A stretch of DNA of 64,000 nucleotides. Source: Paraburkholderia adhaesiva (GTDB lineage: Bacteria > Pseudomonadota > Gammaproteobacteria > Burkholderiales > Burkholderiaceae). Shown piece by piece: positions 53,628 through 63,321 of this stretch; the stretch's first letter is position 1, and the number at the start of each line of letters is the position of its first letter. Below the pieces are notes generated by a model that saw only the letters and a program-made list of their open reading frames with translations, searched no databases and was not told where the DNA came from. The stretch is taken from contig NZ_JAJEJQ010000003.1 in the NCBI RefSeq assembly GCF_021390575.1, positions 364,001 to 428,000 of the forward strand, written 5' to 3'. The position numbers and the translations under genes are program-made.

Positions 53628-54569
53628 ATGCCTATTCATCTCGAATGTCTTTCGCACACGCCGTTGCACGGTTATTTCGATCCGTCGCCGGAAGTGGTTG
53701 CGGAAGTCGAACGCGTGGGCCGGGCAGCGCGCGCACGCGTCGAAGCGTTTGCGCCTGACCTGATCGTGGCATTCGCGCCCGACCACTACAACGGCTTCTT
53801 TTACGACGTGATGCCGCCGTTCTGCATCGGCGCGCGCGCTGAAGCGATCGGTGACTTCAAGAGCATGGCCGGCACGCTGCCGGTGCCGGAAGATCTTGCA
53901 CAAGCGCTTGCGCAAAACGTGCTGGCCGCGGATATCGATGTTGCGCTTTCGTATCGCATGCAGGTCGATCATGGCTGCGCGCAGGCGCTCGAAGTGCTCA
54001 CCGGCGGGCTTGATCGCTATCCGGTCATTCCGGTGTTTATCAATTCGGTGGCGCCGCCCATGGCGACGCTGCGTCGCGCGCGCCTGCTCGGTGACGCGAT
54101 CGGCCGCTTCTTCTCGCGCACGGACAAGCGCGTGCTCTTCGTCGGTTCGGGCGGTATTTCGCACGAGCCACCGGTGCCTGAACTTGCCGGCGCGTTGCCT
54201 GAGGTCCAGGAGCGGCTCATCGCCGGACGCAATCCGACTGCGGAGTCGCGTGCCGCGCGCCAGGCTCGCACGGTGGCCGCCGCGAAGTCGTTCACGGCGG
54301 GCGACAGCCATCTGCATGCGCTCAATCCCGAATGGGATCGCGCGTTTCTCGCGATGCTCGCTTCGGGCGAACTGACCGCCGTGGACGGCATGACCAACGA
54401 CGCGATCACGCGCGACGGCGGAAAGTCGGCGCATGAGATCCGCACCTGGGTGGCCGCGTTCGGGGCGCTTGCTGCGTCTGGCCCGTATCGCGCGTCGCTC
54501 GATTACTACCGCGCGATTCCCGAGTGGATCGCGGGCTTTGCCACCATGCACGCCACGCCGGTGGCATGA
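53628..54569 (+). CDS. mhpB: 2,3-dihydroxyphenylpropionate/cinnamate 1,2-dioxygenase
   Basis: The product has 313 residues. It is a class III extradiol dioxygenase (LigB-like). His-Gly-Cys-Ala-Gln in Val-Asp-His-Gly (His115-like) and Ser-Gly-Gly-Ile-Ser-His-Glu-Pro-Pro (His179-like) are the conserved catalytic histidines of MhpB. It opens the ring by meta cleavage to 2-hydroxy-6-oxo-nona-dienedioate. It lies six bases after mhpA. Confidence 0.95.
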   Translation: MPIHLECLSHTPLHGYFDPSPEVVAEVERVGRAARARVEAFAPDLIVAFAPDHYNGFFYDVMPPFCIGARAEAIGDFKSMAGTLPVPEDLAQALAQNVLAADIDVALSYRMQVDHGCAQALEVLTGGLDRYPVIPVFINSVAPPMATLRRARLLGDAIGRFFSRTDKRVLFVGSGGISHEPPVPELAGALPEVQERLIAGRNPTAESRAARQARTVAAAKSFTAGDSHLHALNPEWDRAFLAMLASGELTAVDGMTNDAITRDGGKSAHEIRTWVAAFGALAASGPYRASLDYYRAIPEWIAGFATMHATPVA

Positions 54570-54592
54570 CGGACCGCATCAAGGAGAACGCG

Positions 54593-55381
54593 ATGTCTGA
54601 TTCAAACCTCGTCACGACGCTCGCCGCGCGCCTGCGCGCCGCGGAAGCCTCGCGTGACACGATCGCGCCGGTACGCGGCGAAATCGCCCTCGACGACATG
54701 GCCACCGCCTACGCCGTGCAGCAGGCCAACGTGGACCTGCGCGTGGCGAACGGCGAGCGCATCGTGGGCCGCAAGATCGGCCTCACCTCGCTGGCGGTGC
54801 AAAAGCAGCTCGGCGTCGACCAGCCCGACTTCGGCGCGCTGTTCGCGTCGATGGCGTACGGCGACGGCGAACCGATCCCGCTCTCGCAGCTGATCCAGCC
54901 GAAGGTCGAAGCGGAAATCGCGCTCGTGCTCGAGCGCGATCTCACGCACGAAAAACACACCTTCGTCGACATCATCAACGCCAGCGCCTACGCGCTCGCC
55001 GCGATCGAAGTCGTAGACAGCCGTATCGCGAACTGGGACATCCGTTTTGTCGATACGGTGGCCGACAACGCCTCGAGCGCGCGCTTCGTGGTGGGCAGCC
55101 GCCCGGTGCCGCTCTCGCAGATCGACCTCACCGCGTGCGCAATGGAACTCTCGCGTGACGGCGAAGTGCTCTCGCGTGGCAATGGTGCGGCGTGCCTCGG
55201 CAATCCGCTGAACGCAGCCGTGTGGCTCGCTGACCGCATGGCGCAACTCGGCACACCGCTGCGCGCGGGCGACGTCGTGCTCACCGGCGCGCTCGGCCCG
55301 ATGGTGGCCGTCAAGGAAGCGGGCATCTATACCGCGCAGATCGAAGGGCTCGGCAGCGTCCGCGCGACTTTCACCGCCTGA
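54593..55381 (+). CDS. mhpD: 2-oxopent-4-enoate hydratase
   Basis: The product has 262 residues from ATG 54593 after AAGGAGAACG. Val-Gly-Arg-Lys-Ile-Gly-Leu-Thr-Ser and Lys-Val-Glu-Ala-Glu-Ile-Ala are the metal and substrate site motifs of the hydratase/decarboxylase family. It hydrates 2-hydroxypenta-2,4-dienoate to 4-hydroxy-2-oxovalerate. It is the third gene of the operon, while E. coli has mhpC in this place. Confidence 0.94.
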   Translation: MSDSNLVTTLAARLRAAEASRDTIAPVRGEIALDDMATAYAVQQANVDLRVANGERIVGRKIGLTSLAVQKQLGVDQPDFGALFASMAYGDGEPIPLSQLIQPKVEAEIALVLERDLTHEKHTFVDIINASAYALAAIEVVDSRIANWDIRFVDTVADNASSARFVVGSRPVPLSQIDLTACAMELSRDGEVLSRGNGAACLGNPLNAAVWLADRMAQLGTPLRAGDVVLTGALGPMVAVKEAGIYTAQIEGLGSVRATFTA

Positions 55382-55394
55382 TCAGAGGATGTAA

Positions 55395-56336
55395 ATGGCA
55401 ACGCAAAAACTCAAGGCCGCGATCATCGGATCGGGCAACATCGGCACCGACCTCATGATCAAGATCATGCGGCACGGCAAGCATCTGGAGATGGGTGCGA
55501 TGGTCGGCATCGACCCGGCGTCGGACGGCCTCGCGCGCGCCGCGCGCCTGGGCGTCGCGACCACGCACGAAGGCGTGCAGGGCCTCGTGAACCTGCCGGT
55601 CTTCAAGGACATCGACGTGGTGTTCGACGCCACCTCGGCCGGCGCGCACGTGAAGAACGACGCGTTCCTGCGCCAGCACAAGCCTGGCATCCGCGTGATC
55701 GACCTCACGCCCGCGGCGATCGGCCCGTACTGCGTGCCGGTCGTGAATCTCGACGCGCACATCGACGCGCCGAACGTGAACATGGTCACCTGCGGCGGCC
55801 AGGCGACGATCCCGATGGTGGCCGCGGTCTCGCGCGTGGCGAAGGTGCATTACGCGGAAATCGTGGCGTCGATCAGCAGCAAGTCGGCGGGCCCCGGCAC
55901 GCGCGCGAACATCGACGAATTCACCGAAACGACGTCGAAGGCCATCGAAGTGGTGGGCGGCGCGGCGAAGGGCAAGGCGATCATCGTGCTCAATCCGGCC
56001 GAGCCGCCGGTGATGATGCGCGACACCGTGTACGTGCTGTCCGAACTTGCGGACCAGGCACGGGTGGAAGCGTCGGTCGAGGAAATGGCGAAGGCCGTGC
56101 ACGCCTACGTGCCGGGCTACCGCCTCAAGCAGAAGGTGCAGTTCGATGTGATCCCCGAGAGCGCACCGCTGAACATCCCGGGCCGTGGCAAATTCAGCGG
56201 CCTGAAGACCTCGGTGTTTCTCGAAGTCGAAGGCGCAGCGCACTATCTGCCGGCCTACGCGGGCAACCTCGACATCATGACCTCGGCGGCGCTGGCCACC
56301 GCGGAGCGCATCGCCAGCGCCGCTGTGGCGGCCTGA
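55395..56336 (+). CDS. mhpF: Acetaldehyde dehydrogenase (acetylating)
   Basis: The product has 313 residues. The NAD-binding [10 protein letters not shown] (10-19) and catalytic Cys133 in Val-Thr-Cys-Gly-Gly-Gln-Ala-Thr match MhpF/BphJ/DmpF. It converts acetaldehyde and CoA to acetyl-CoA, receiving the aldehyde by channelling from the aldolase encoded next. It is in the usual F-E order. Confidence 0.96.
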   Translation: MATQKLKAAIIGSGNIGTDLMIKIMRHGKHLEMGAMVGIDPASDGLARAARLGVATTHEGVQGLVNLPVFKDIDVVFDATSAGAHVKNDAFLRQHKPGIRVIDLTPAAIGPYCVPVVNLDAHIDAPNVNMVTCGGQATIPMVAAVSRVAKVHYAEIVASISSKSAGPGTRANIDEFTETTSKAIEVVGGAAKGKAIIVLNPAEPPVMMRDTVYVLSELADQARVEASVEEMAKAVHAYVPGYRLKQKVQFDVIPESAPLNIPGRGKFSGLKTSVFLEVEGAAHYLPAYAGNLDIMTSAALATAERIASAAVAA

Positions 56337-56359
56337 ACGACAACGCGAGAACCACGAAC

Positions 56360-57385
56360 ATGAGCAAGAAACTCTATATCTCCGACGTGACGCTGCGCGA
56401 CGGCAGCCACGCAATCCGCCACCAGTACTCGATCCAGAACGTGCAGGACATCGCGCGTGCGCTGGACCGCGCGAAGGTCGACAGCATCGAGGTGGCACAC
56501 GGCGACGGCCTGCAGGGCTCGAGCTTCAACTACGGTTTTGGCGCGCACAGCGACCTCGAATGGATCGAGGCGGTGGCCGACGTCGTTACGCACGCGCAGA
56601 TTGCGACGCTGCTGCTGCCGGGCATCGGCACGATTCACGACCTGAAGGCCGCGTACAACGCAGGCGCGCGCGTGGTACGTGTGGCCACGCACTGCACCGA
56701 AGCGGACATCTCGAAGCAGCACATCGAGTATGCACGCGAACTCGGCATGGACACGGTGGGCTTCCTGATGATGAGCCACATGACCACGCCGGAGAATCTC
56801 GCCGTTGAAGCGAAGAAGATGGAAAGCTACGGCGCGACCTGCATTTACGTGGTCGATTCGGGCGGCGCGCTGACGATGAACGACGTGCGCGACCGGTTCC
56901 GTGCGCTCAAGGGTGTACTCAAGCCCGAAACGACGACGGGCATGCACGCGCACCACAACCTGTCGCTGGGCGTGGCGAACTCGATGGTCGCGGTGGAAGA
57001 GGGCTGTGACCGTATCGACGCGTCGCTCGCGGGGATGGGCGCGGGCGCGGGCAATGCGCCGCTCGAAGTGTTCATCGGGGCGGCCGAGCGCATGGGCTGG
57101 AATCACGGCACGGATCTGTACACGCTGATGGACGCAGCCGACGACATCGTGCGTCCGCTGCAGGACCGTCCGGTGCGTGTCGATCGCGAGACGCTCGCGC
57201 TGGGCTATGCGGGGGTGTATTCGAGCTTCCTGCGCCATTCAGAGGTCGCTGCGAAGAAGTACGGTCTGAAGACCGTCGACATTCTGGTGGAACTGGGCAA
57301 GCGCCGTATGGTGGGTGGTCAGGAGGACATGATTGTTGACGTGGCGCTTGATCTGAAGAAGCGCGCTGAAGCCGGACAGCAATAA
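56360..57385 (+). CDS. mhpE: 4-hydroxy-2-oxovalerate aldolase
   Basis: The product has 341 residues. [13 protein letters not shown] (8-20) holds the catalytic Arg-Asp and His, and His-Ala-His-His-Asn-Leu-Ser-Leu-Gly the metal-binding histidines of the HMG-CoA-lyase-like TIM barrel. It splits 4-hydroxy-2-oxovalerate into pyruvate and acetaldehyde and complexes with MhpF. Confidence 0.96.
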   Translation: MSKKLYISDVTLRDGSHAIRHQYSIQNVQDIARALDRAKVDSIEVAHGDGLQGSSFNYGFGAHSDLEWIEAVADVVTHAQIATLLLPGIGTIHDLKAAYNAGARVVRVATHCTEADISKQHIEYARELGMDTVGFLMMSHMTTPENLAVEAKKMESYGATCIYVVDSGGALTMNDVRDRFRALKGVLKPETTTGMHAHHNLSLGVANSMVAVEEGCDRIDASLAGMGAGAGNAPLEVFIGAAERMGWNHGTDLYTLMDAADDIVRPLQDRPVRVDRETLALGYAGVYSSFLRHSEVAAKKYGLKTVDILVELGKRRMVGGQEDMIVDVALDLKKRAEAGQQ

Positions 57386-57427
57386 ATACAGCGGCACCGC
57401 GCACGGTCTTTGCGATCCGAATAAGCA

Positions 57428-57468
57428 GGAGGAGCCAATGGTTCCTCCCTGGCGATTAACCAGGTTTT
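57428..57468 (+). promoter_or_regulatory. Intercistronic hairpins between mhpE and mhpC
   Basis: GGAGGAGCC (57428-57436) pairs with GGTTCCTCC (57440-57448), and CCTGG then pairs with CCAGG followed by TTTT. The longest gap of the operon (about 100 bases) lies here, so partial termination or mRNA processing could lower mhpC expression. The first hairpin also hides a ribosome-site-like GGAGGA with an ATG. Confidence 0.45.
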
Positions 57469-57484
57469 AAAGAGGAAGGTCATC

Positions 57485-58348
57485 ATGACTGCACAGGCAA
57501 TCACGGAAGCGTCGACGAGCAAGTTCGCCCGCGTAAAGGTGGACGATCAGGACGTGCAGATTCACTACAACGACGTGGGTGCGGGCGCCGAAACGGTCGT
57601 GATGCTGCACGGTTCAGGTCCGGGCGCGAGCGGCTGGGCGAACTTCAACCGCAACGTCGAGCCGCTCGTCGCGGCGGGCTACCGCGTGATCCTCATGGAT
57701 TGCCTCGGCTGGAGCAAGAGCGATCCGATCGTCTGCACCGGCTCGCGCTCCGAACTCAATGGCCGCACGCTGAAGGGCCTGCTCGACGTGCTTGGCATCG
57801 AGCGCGTGCATATCCTCGGCAATTCGATGGGCGGCCACAGCGCCGTGGCGTTCGCGCTCGCGAACCCGCAGCGCGTCGGCAAGCTCGTGCTGATGGGTGG
57901 CGGCACCGCCGGTCCGAGCAATTTCGCACCGATGCCGACCGAAGGCATCAAGCTGCTTCAGGGTCTCTATCGCGAGCCGACCATCGAGAACCTCAAGCGC
58001 ATGATGAATGTGTTCGTCTACGATGCGAGCGCGCTCACCGACGCACTCATGCAGGCGCGCCTCGACAACATGCTCGCGCGTCGCGACCATCTGGAGAACT
58101 TCGTGAAGAGCCTCGCGGCGAATCCGAAACAGTTCACCGACTACGGTCCGCGCCTTGGCGAAATCGCCGCGCCGACGCTCGTGATCTGGGGCCGCGACGA
58201 TCGTTTCGTGCCGATGGATACGGGTCTGCGACTGCTCGCGGGAATGCAGAACGCGCAGCTTCACGTGTTCAACCGTTGCGGCCACTGGGCGCAGTGGGAG
58301 CATGCTGACGCGTTTAACCGTATGGTGCTGGACTTCCTGCAACACTGA
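57485..58348 (+). CDS. mhpC: 2-hydroxy-6-oxonona-2,4-dienedioate hydrolase
   Basis: The product has 287 residues; AGAGGAAGG precedes ATG 57485. It is an alpha/beta hydrolase with oxyanion loop [11 protein letters not shown] (41-51), nucleophile Ser114 in Gly-Asn-Ser-Met-Gly-Gly-His, acid Asp in Trp-Gly-Arg-Asp-Asp-Arg and His267 in Cys-Gly-His-Trp-Ala-Gln-Trp-Glu-His. It cleaves the ring-fission product to 2-hydroxypentadienoate plus succinate (or fumarate from cinnamate). It is the last gene of the operon, with a terminator beyond. Confidence 0.95.
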   Translation: MTAQAITEASTSKFARVKVDDQDVQIHYNDVGAGAETVVMLHGSGPGASGWANFNRNVEPLVAAGYRVILMDCLGWSKSDPIVCTGSRSELNGRTLKGLLDVLGIERVHILGNSMGGHSAVAFALANPQRVGKLVLMGGGTAGPSNFAPMPTEGIKLLQGLYREPTIENLKRMMNVFVYDASALTDALMQARLDNMLARRDHLENFVKSLAANPKQFTDYGPRLGEIAAPTLVIWGRDDRFVPMDTGLRLLAGMQNAQLHVFNRCGHWAQWEHADAFNRMVLDFLQH

Positions 58349-58400
58349 TCAGTTGGTTTCTCGCGATGGCGGGTTGGCAACGTCGCGAGTGCTGGACCGG

Positions 58401-58437
58401 AAAAGGCGGCGTGCGTAACGGCACGTCGCCTTTTTTT
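58401..58437 (+). terminator. Rho-independent terminator of the mhp operon
   Basis: AAAAGGCGGCGTGC pairs with GCACGTCGCCTTTT (one G-T or mismatch) around CGTAACG-type loop and runs into seven T. Confidence 0.88.
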
Positions 58438-58554
58438 CGTGCTTCGGCGAGACTCTAAATCTGGCGACACGGCGTGTGTCGAGTTCGATCTTGAGTTCCC
58501 TCGACGACCGACCATACTAATATCCATGAGCAGAGTCGACTTCGGAGGACTGCC

Positions 58555-58719
58555 ATGCCGACGTACCAATACCGCTGCGAGAAGTGCGGAAAAATGTTCG
58601 AGAGCGTTGAACACCTCGCTGAACATGAAGCTGCTCATCCGCACTGTCCTGACTGCGGTAGCGAAAAGATTCAGCACGTGCCTACAACATTCATTCCGAA
58701 GACTTCAAGGAAGAGTTGA
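58555..58719 (+). CDS. FmdB-family zinc-ribbon protein
   Basis: This is a short gene of 54 codons with GGAGGAC before ATG 58555. The protein starts Met-Pro-Thr-Tyr-Gln-Tyr-Arg-Cys and has two Cys pairs, Cys-Glu-Lys-Cys-Gly (8-12) and Cys-Pro-Asp-Cys-Gly (31-35), the zinc ribbon of FmdB/regulatory-type small proteins. Glu-His-Leu-Ala-Glu-His lies between. FmdB proteins are linked to amidase or formamidase regulation and are otherwise uncharacterised. It stands alone, following the mhp terminator. Confidence 0.85.
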   Translation: MPTYQYRCEKCGKMFESVEHLAEHEAAHPHCPDCGSEKIQHVPTTFIPKTSRKS

Positions 58720-58844
58720 GGGCGCGGGTCTGGTTTTCTGTTCACGCGTCGAGCCGTTGCACGTCAACCGTATCGAAGACGGCGGGTGTATTCGCGCCGT
58801 TTGCTGATATCGAGCCCGCTTTTCACGCAAACGCCCGGCAAACG

Positions 58845-59297
58845 TTACTTTTTCGCGAGTGCGTCGATCCTGTTGACCCGTTTGTCGAACTCACCCTTGT
58901 TGCGTTCGCGAAGGTCTTCGAGATCGGACACCACCTTGTTAAACCGTGCGGTCGCCCGGTCGCCCTTGATTTCGTCGATTTTCGCTTTCATTTCGACGAA
59001 ATCGCTAATGCGCTTGTCGTTCTTTTCTTCGTCGGTAAGCGTGCTGATCAGGACTTCGAGCGCGTCGGAAATGCGCCCTAACTGGCGGCCATAGCTGTCG
59101 CTGTTGACGACGGCCTGTTCGGTGGCCGGATCGCCCGAGTTTTCGTTGTTGACGACGACACCTGCGAAGGTCCACGGCAGGATGGGCTCGTTGAGCGATT
59201 GCGGCGCGGCGATGAAGGGAAAGAACGAGCGCATCATCGAAGCCCAGTAATTCGCAGCCGGAGCGAACAGCGCGTTATTGTCAGCGGGTGCAGGCAT
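58845..59297 (-). CDS. Hypothetical protein paired with a phosphoesterase gene
   Basis: The product has 150 residues. The N-terminus is Ala/Pro/Asn-rich with Ala-Ala-Asn-Tyr-Trp-Ala-Ser-Met-Met-Arg-Ser-Phe-Phe. The C-terminal 90 residues are charged and predicted helical, a coiled coil (Leu-Thr-Asp-Glu-Glu-Lys-Asn-Asp-Lys-Arg...Leu-Glu-Asp-Leu-Arg-Glu-Arg-Asn). I recognise no family. It starts 31 bases after the phosphoesterase gene in the same direction, so it may be a partner of that enzyme. Confidence 0.75.
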   Translation of the reverse strand: MPAPADNNALFAPAANYWASMMRSFFPFIAAPQSLNEPILPWTFAGVVVNNENSGDPATEQAVVNSDSYGRQLGRISDALEVLISTLTDEEKNDKRISDFVEMKAKIDEIKGDRATARFNKVVSDLEDLRERNKGEFDKRVNRIDALAKK

Positions 59298-59327
59298 CGC
59301 ATTCTCCTGGGAGTCCAGACGATAAAT

Positions 59328-60779
59328 TTAGTGCCCTCGATAGAGCGTCGATGCAGGCGACGTTGCGGGCGGCGGCTCCGGAGCGGCAGAGCGCGCGAGG
59401 ATCTTCTGCATGACATCGCGCACGATGTCGCCTGCGGCGCCAGCCGTCGTCGGCGTGTCGTCCGCCGGACTGGCTGGCGCGGTTTTCGACTGGATGAGGT
59501 CCTGCATGTGCTGGGCCGCGGTCGCGTCCTCGCCCAGCGGCGCGAGGTGTTTCGCGACCAGCGCGAGCAGGCTCTGCATGTGCGTTACGTCGCGTCCGCT
59601 CGCGGCCTGCAGTGTGGCGGGGTCGATCGTGGGCTCTGACACTTCGATCGACGTTGGGCTGCGTTGCGGATCAAACGGCGCATTCAGCGCTGCGGAGAGG
59701 TCGGGCGCGGCGGCTTCGCGTGCGCTCAGCGGTCCCGCGATGCCAAAACAGTTGCGAATGGTTTTGATGATCGAAGTGTGGTCATAAGGCACGGGTCCCG
59801 CCGCGCGCACAACGGTGCCCGCGGCGGTGTACGGCGAGACGATGATCGCGGGGACGCGCACGCCGAAGCGGTCGAACGTGAAGCGCTGGGTCGGCCTCGG
59901 CGGCTCGGGCTGCGTCGCGGCGGGCGGCGCAACGTGATCGAAGCAGCCGCCGTGTTCGTCGAAGGTCACGATCATGAGCGTTCTGGCCCAGTTCGGCGAC
60001 GCACGCACGGCGTTATACACGCGCGCGACGAGCGCATCCGCGAACGGTACATGGTGTGGCGGGTGCATATCGTTGGACAGGTTCTGCGCGTCAGGGTAGT
60101 ACCTCGGCTCGATGAACGCGTACGCGGGTAGTTGGCCTGCCGCGGCGTCGCTGATGAATTCGTCGATCAACCGGAAGTTTCCAAAGTACGGCCACAGGCG
60201 CGATAGCAGCGCGGCCTGCGGGAAATCGTGGAAATAGATTTTCCACGGCACGACGCCTTGCAGCTCGTTGAAGATGGTTTGCATCGGAAACGGAAAGCCA
60301 TCGAGCGTATTGTTTTCGTAGCCGTTGGCCGTACCCGCATGCAGGAAGAACCGGTTGGGCCAGGTCTGGCACGGCGCCGAGGCGAACCAGCGGTCCGAGA
60401 CGGCGAAACTATTTGCCAGCTGGGTCAGCGCCGGAAGCTCGGCGGGTGTGAAGCAGTGCATGATGTCCGCGCCGTTGCCACCCTTGTTCCGGTAGTTGGC
60501 GACGAAGCCGCTCATCGTCGGTACGCCCGTCACAGGCCCGTTGAAGAGTTGCGCATTGATGTCGTCGAACGTTTCGCCGGGGTCGGGATCTGGCGTCGTC
60601 GAACAGTCGGTGTCAGGCGGCGTGGTCCATGGTGCGATGCCGTCGTTGCCCGCGCAGTCGGCGCCTTCGAGTCCGTCGAAAGTGGGGTCCGCCGGACGCA
60701 AATAGCCGAGGACGTTATCGAACGAACGATTCTCCAGCATCAGCACAACGATGTGCTGTATGGCGGACCAGTCAGTCAT
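59328..60779 (-). CDS. Phospholipase C / acid phosphatase-type phosphoesterase
   Basis: The product has 483 residues; GGAGACG sets ATG 60779. Ile-Val-Val-Leu-Met-Leu-Glu-Asn-Arg-Ser-Phe-Asp-Asn-Val-Leu-Gly (about 10-25), Phe-Asp-Glu-His-Gly-Gly-Cys-Phe-Asp-His-Val (about 264) and Val-Arg-Val-Pro-Ala-Ile-Ile-Val-Ser-Pro-Tyr with Tyr-Asp-His-Thr-Ser define the phosphoesterase family containing bacterial PLC and AcpA. It has no Tat or Sec signal peptide, although most PLCs of Burkholderia are Tat-exported, so it may be cytoplasmic or exported by another route. Its C-terminus is Ala/Pro-rich. Confidence 0.88.
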   Translation of the reverse strand: MTDWSAIQHIVVLMLENRSFDNVLGYLRPADPTFDGLEGADCAGNDGIAPWTTPPDTDCSTTPDPDPGETFDDINAQLFNGPVTGVPTMSGFVANYRNKGGNGADIMHCFTPAELPALTQLANSFAVSDRWFASAPCQTWPNRFFLHAGTANGYENNTLDGFPFPMQTIFNELQGVVPWKIYFHDFPQAALLSRLWPYFGNFRLIDEFISDAAAGQLPAYAFIEPRYYPDAQNLSNDMHPPHHVPFADALVARVYNAVRASPNWARTLMIVTFDEHGGCFDHVAPPAATQPEPPRPTQRFTFDRFGVRVPAIIVSPYTAAGTVVRAAGPVPYDHTSIIKTIRNCFGIAGPLSAREAAAPDLSAALNAPFDPQRSPTSIEVSEPTIDPATLQAASGRDVTHMQSLLALVAKHLAPLGEDATAAQHMQDLIQSKTAPASPADDTPTTAGAAGDIVRDVMQKILARSAAPEPPPATSPASTLYRGH

Positions 60780-61114
60780 CTCGTCTCCTGCAGGTTGCAT
60801 GAGTCTTGCGATGCTGCGGCCCCGCCCATCGGTTCTTGCTGGCGAAGCAGCTTCACGGATTATCCACGCGAAGCGGGACGGGCGGCGTGAAGGCGCGCGG
60901 ACGATCCGGTTGCGACGTCAGTGAGTCAAGGTCGTCTATACGCTCGCAACGACGACGATGAATGCGATCGCGATCAGCGGACGCTGACGCAGCGATCACA
61001 GAAGGGCGAACGACGATTGCGCTATGAGGAAGGCGTTAGCCGCCCACGCGAGGCGGGCGGCCTGATGAAGCGAAGCGACGAAATCACGGTCATCGTCCCC
61101 ACAGATCCAAACCG
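60780..61114. other. Intergenic region between gntP-like and phosphoesterase genes
   Basis: It holds the phosphoesterase promoter region and the downstream side of the GntP gene. A GC hairpin (GCCGCCC 61039-61045 with GGGCGGC 61055-61061) is present without a T run. No gene is seen. Confidence 0.4.
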
Positions 61115-62515
61115 TCAAACGATTCCGGTTGTGTAGAACACGATAATCACGAAGAACACGGCGAGCGTCTTGATGACCGTGACCGCGAAGATGTCGCGAT
61201 ACGATTCGCGGTGCGTGAGGCCCGTTACTGCGAGCAGCGTGATGACCGCGCCGTTGTGCGGAAGCGTGTCCATGCCGCCGCTTGCCATCGCGACCACACG
61301 GTGCAGCACTTCCATCGGAATGTTTGCGTACTGCGCGCTCTTGATGAACAGATCGGACATGGCCGCCAGCGCGATGCTCATGCCGCCGGATGCCGACCCG
61401 GTGATACCCGCGAGCGCGCTAACGGACACCGCCGCATTGACGAGCGGGTTCGGAATGCTCTTGAGCGCGTCGCTCACGACGAGGAAGCCCGGCAGCGCTG
61501 CGATCACGCCGCCGAAGCCATATTCGGACGCGGTGTTCATCGAAGCCAGCAGAGCCCCTGCCACGGCCGCTTTCGTGCCGTTGGCGAAGCGCGAACTGAC
61601 GCGGTGGAACGCCGTGACGATCACGAGCACGATGCCGAGCACGAGCGCGCCTTCGACGGCCCAGATCCCCACGACCTGCTTGATGGTGGTCGTGACGGGC
61701 GCGTGAATGCCGGGCAGCACATCGGGCGTGACGGTGAAGGTCTCGCCGTACCAGATCGGAATCCAGCGCGTGAGCAGAAAGTTCGCCACGCCCACGAGCA
61801 CGAGCGGAGCGATTGCGAGCAGCGGATTCGGCAGATTGGTCGTTTCGACGCGCTCGGGCTCATTCAAAAGCGACGTGCCATAGCCCTCGCCCGACGCCAT
61901 CGCGCCGCGGCGGCGCCACTCGAGGTACGTGAGGCCCACGATGACGATGAAGAGCGAGCCGATGATGCCGAGCGCGGGCGCGGCCCACGTGGTCGTCTTG
62001 AAGAATGTGGTCGGGATGATGTTCTGGATCTGCGGCGTGCCGGGCAGCGAGTCCATCGTGAACGAGAACGCGCCGAGCGCGATGGCGCCGGGCATCAGCC
62101 GTTTCGGGATGTTGCTCTGGCGATAGAGTTCGGCGGCGAACGGATACACCGCGAACACCACGACGAATAGCGACACGCCGCCGTAGGTGAGCAGGGCGCA
62201 CACCGCGACGATCACGGCGTTGGCGCGCGAGCGGCCGATGTAGCGGATCGCGGCAATAACAATCGATTCGGAGAAGCCCGAGAGTTCGATGACTTTGCCG
62301 AAAACGGCGCCGAGCAGGAACACGGGGAAGTACAGCTTCACGAAGCCGACCATCTTCTCCATGAAGATGCTGGAGAACACCGGCGCGACGGCGGTTGGCT
62401 CGGTGAGCAGCACGGCGCCGAGCGCGGCGATGGGCGCAAACAGGATCACGCTGTAGCCGCGGTAGGCGGCGAGCATGAGAAACACGAGCGCAGCGATAAC
62501 GATAACGAACGACAT
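61115..62515 (-). CDS. GntP-family organic acid:H+ symporter
   Basis: The product has 466 residues from ATG 62515, with GGGAGG upstream. It has about 12 hydrophobic segments. Leu-Pro-Gly-Thr-Pro-Gln-Ile-Gln-Asn-Ile-Ile-Pro, Gly-Ser-Ala-Ser-Gly-Gly-Met and Leu-Pro-His-Asn-Gly-Ala-Val-Ile are GntP-family marks. This subgroup often carries gluconate, citrate or D-beta-hydroxybutyrate-like acids. No metabolic gene adjoins, so the substrate is open. Confidence 0.9.
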   Translation of the reverse strand: MSFVIVIAALVFLMLAAYRGYSVILFAPIAALGAVLLTEPTAVAPVFSSIFMEKMVGFVKLYFPVFLLGAVFGKVIELSGFSESIVIAAIRYIGRSRANAVIVAVCALLTYGGVSLFVVVFAVYPFAAELYRQSNIPKRLMPGAIALGAFSFTMDSLPGTPQIQNIIPTTFFKTTTWAAPALGIIGSLFIVIVGLTYLEWRRRGAMASGEGYGTSLLNEPERVETTNLPNPLLAIAPLVLVGVANFLLTRWIPIWYGETFTVTPDVLPGIHAPVTTTIKQVVGIWAVEGALVLGIVLVIVTAFHRVSSRFANGTKAAVAGALLASMNTASEYGFGGVIAALPGFLVVSDALKSIPNPLVNAAVSVSALAGITGSASGGMSIALAAMSDLFIKSAQYANIPMEVLHRVVAMASGGMDTLPHNGAVITLLAVTGLTHRESYRDIFAVTVIKTLAVFFVIIVFYTTGIV

Positions 62516-62671
62516 TGAGCCTCCCGTGATAGTTATAGTGGGATGCATAGTGGTGTGTTGCGCCGATTCTACCGAAACGTATCACCGTTGCAGCGCCGCT
62601 GTACGGTCCTGGTTTTGCCGCAGGCGGATCGCATGTACGACATGGGGGCGGCGACGCTCTGGAGGGTGGCG

Positions 62672-63223
62672 ATGATCGGCTTCGAACCGGATCAGATCCT
62701 TAGGCGGACGATCGTGCGGCGTGGCGTATGGGTGGCGCTCGCGGGCTGTCTTGCGATAAGCGCTGCCGCGCACGCGCAGACGGCCTCAGACGCACAGGCA
62801 CCGCGCAAGAACTGGTACAACGATCCGTTTTTCGCGCTATCGAGCGCGGTGAGCGCGTGCCCGATGCCGCTCGGGCCGCTGATGACCCAGTCGGAAGCAG
62901 AAGACGATGCCCACTACCGTGTGGAGCGCGGCACGACGTGCTGGCTCGCGCACAAGTGCTCGAAGCCGAATTCGTACCTTTATGACGCGGACATTGCCAC
63001 CGCGATCCGTGAGCGGTTCAAGGGCGACACGTCGCTTGCGAACACGAGTCTCTGGATCACCGTGCAGCGCCGTTTTGTCTACGCGGAAGGATGCGCGAGC
63101 GCATCCTTCGACCAGGCCGCGTTGCAGCGCAGCCTCGAAGCGATTCCCGACGTCGAGCAGGTTTTCGTGCGCGTGAGGGCCGATCCGCACGCCGCGCCGC
63201 CTTACAAAACGCTGGCTCCATAG
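62672..63223 (+). CDS. Secreted BON-domain protein
   Basis: The product has 183 residues; GGAGGGTGGCG precedes ATG 62672. A signal peptide follows a longer charged N-region and ends at about Ala-His-Ala-Gln (residue 38). The C-terminal part (about 105-170), with Ile-Ala-Thr-Ala-Ile-Arg-Glu-Arg-Phe, Trp-Ile-Thr-Val-Gln and Ile-Pro-Asp-Val-Glu-Gln-Val-Phe-Val-Arg-Val, is a BON domain, a phospholipid-binding fold. It probably sits in the periplasm facing the outer membrane. Cys residues suggest disulfides. Confidence 0.8.
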   Translation: MIGFEPDQILRRTIVRRGVWVALAGCLAISAAAHAQTASDAQAPRKNWYNDPFFALSSAVSACPMPLGPLMTQSEAEDDAHYRVERGTTCWLAHKCSKPNSYLYDADIATAIRERFKGDTSLANTSLWITVQRRFVYAEGCASASFDQAALQRSLEAIPDVEQVFVRVRADPHAAPPYKTLAP

Positions 63224-63321
63224 AAGTGAGCACGCCCGCGTTGCCGGCTGCAAGCCGCGCAGGCGGCGGCCGGCGTGGCACAATTGCAGGTCGAATAAAT
63301 AGAAAACCCATCGGGTCCACC

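Noticed and set aside
51561-54551. 996-residue minus-strand open frame
   Set aside because: It is antisense to mhpA and mhpB; long shadow frames are usual in high-GC DNA and the product is Arg/His-rich with no domain.
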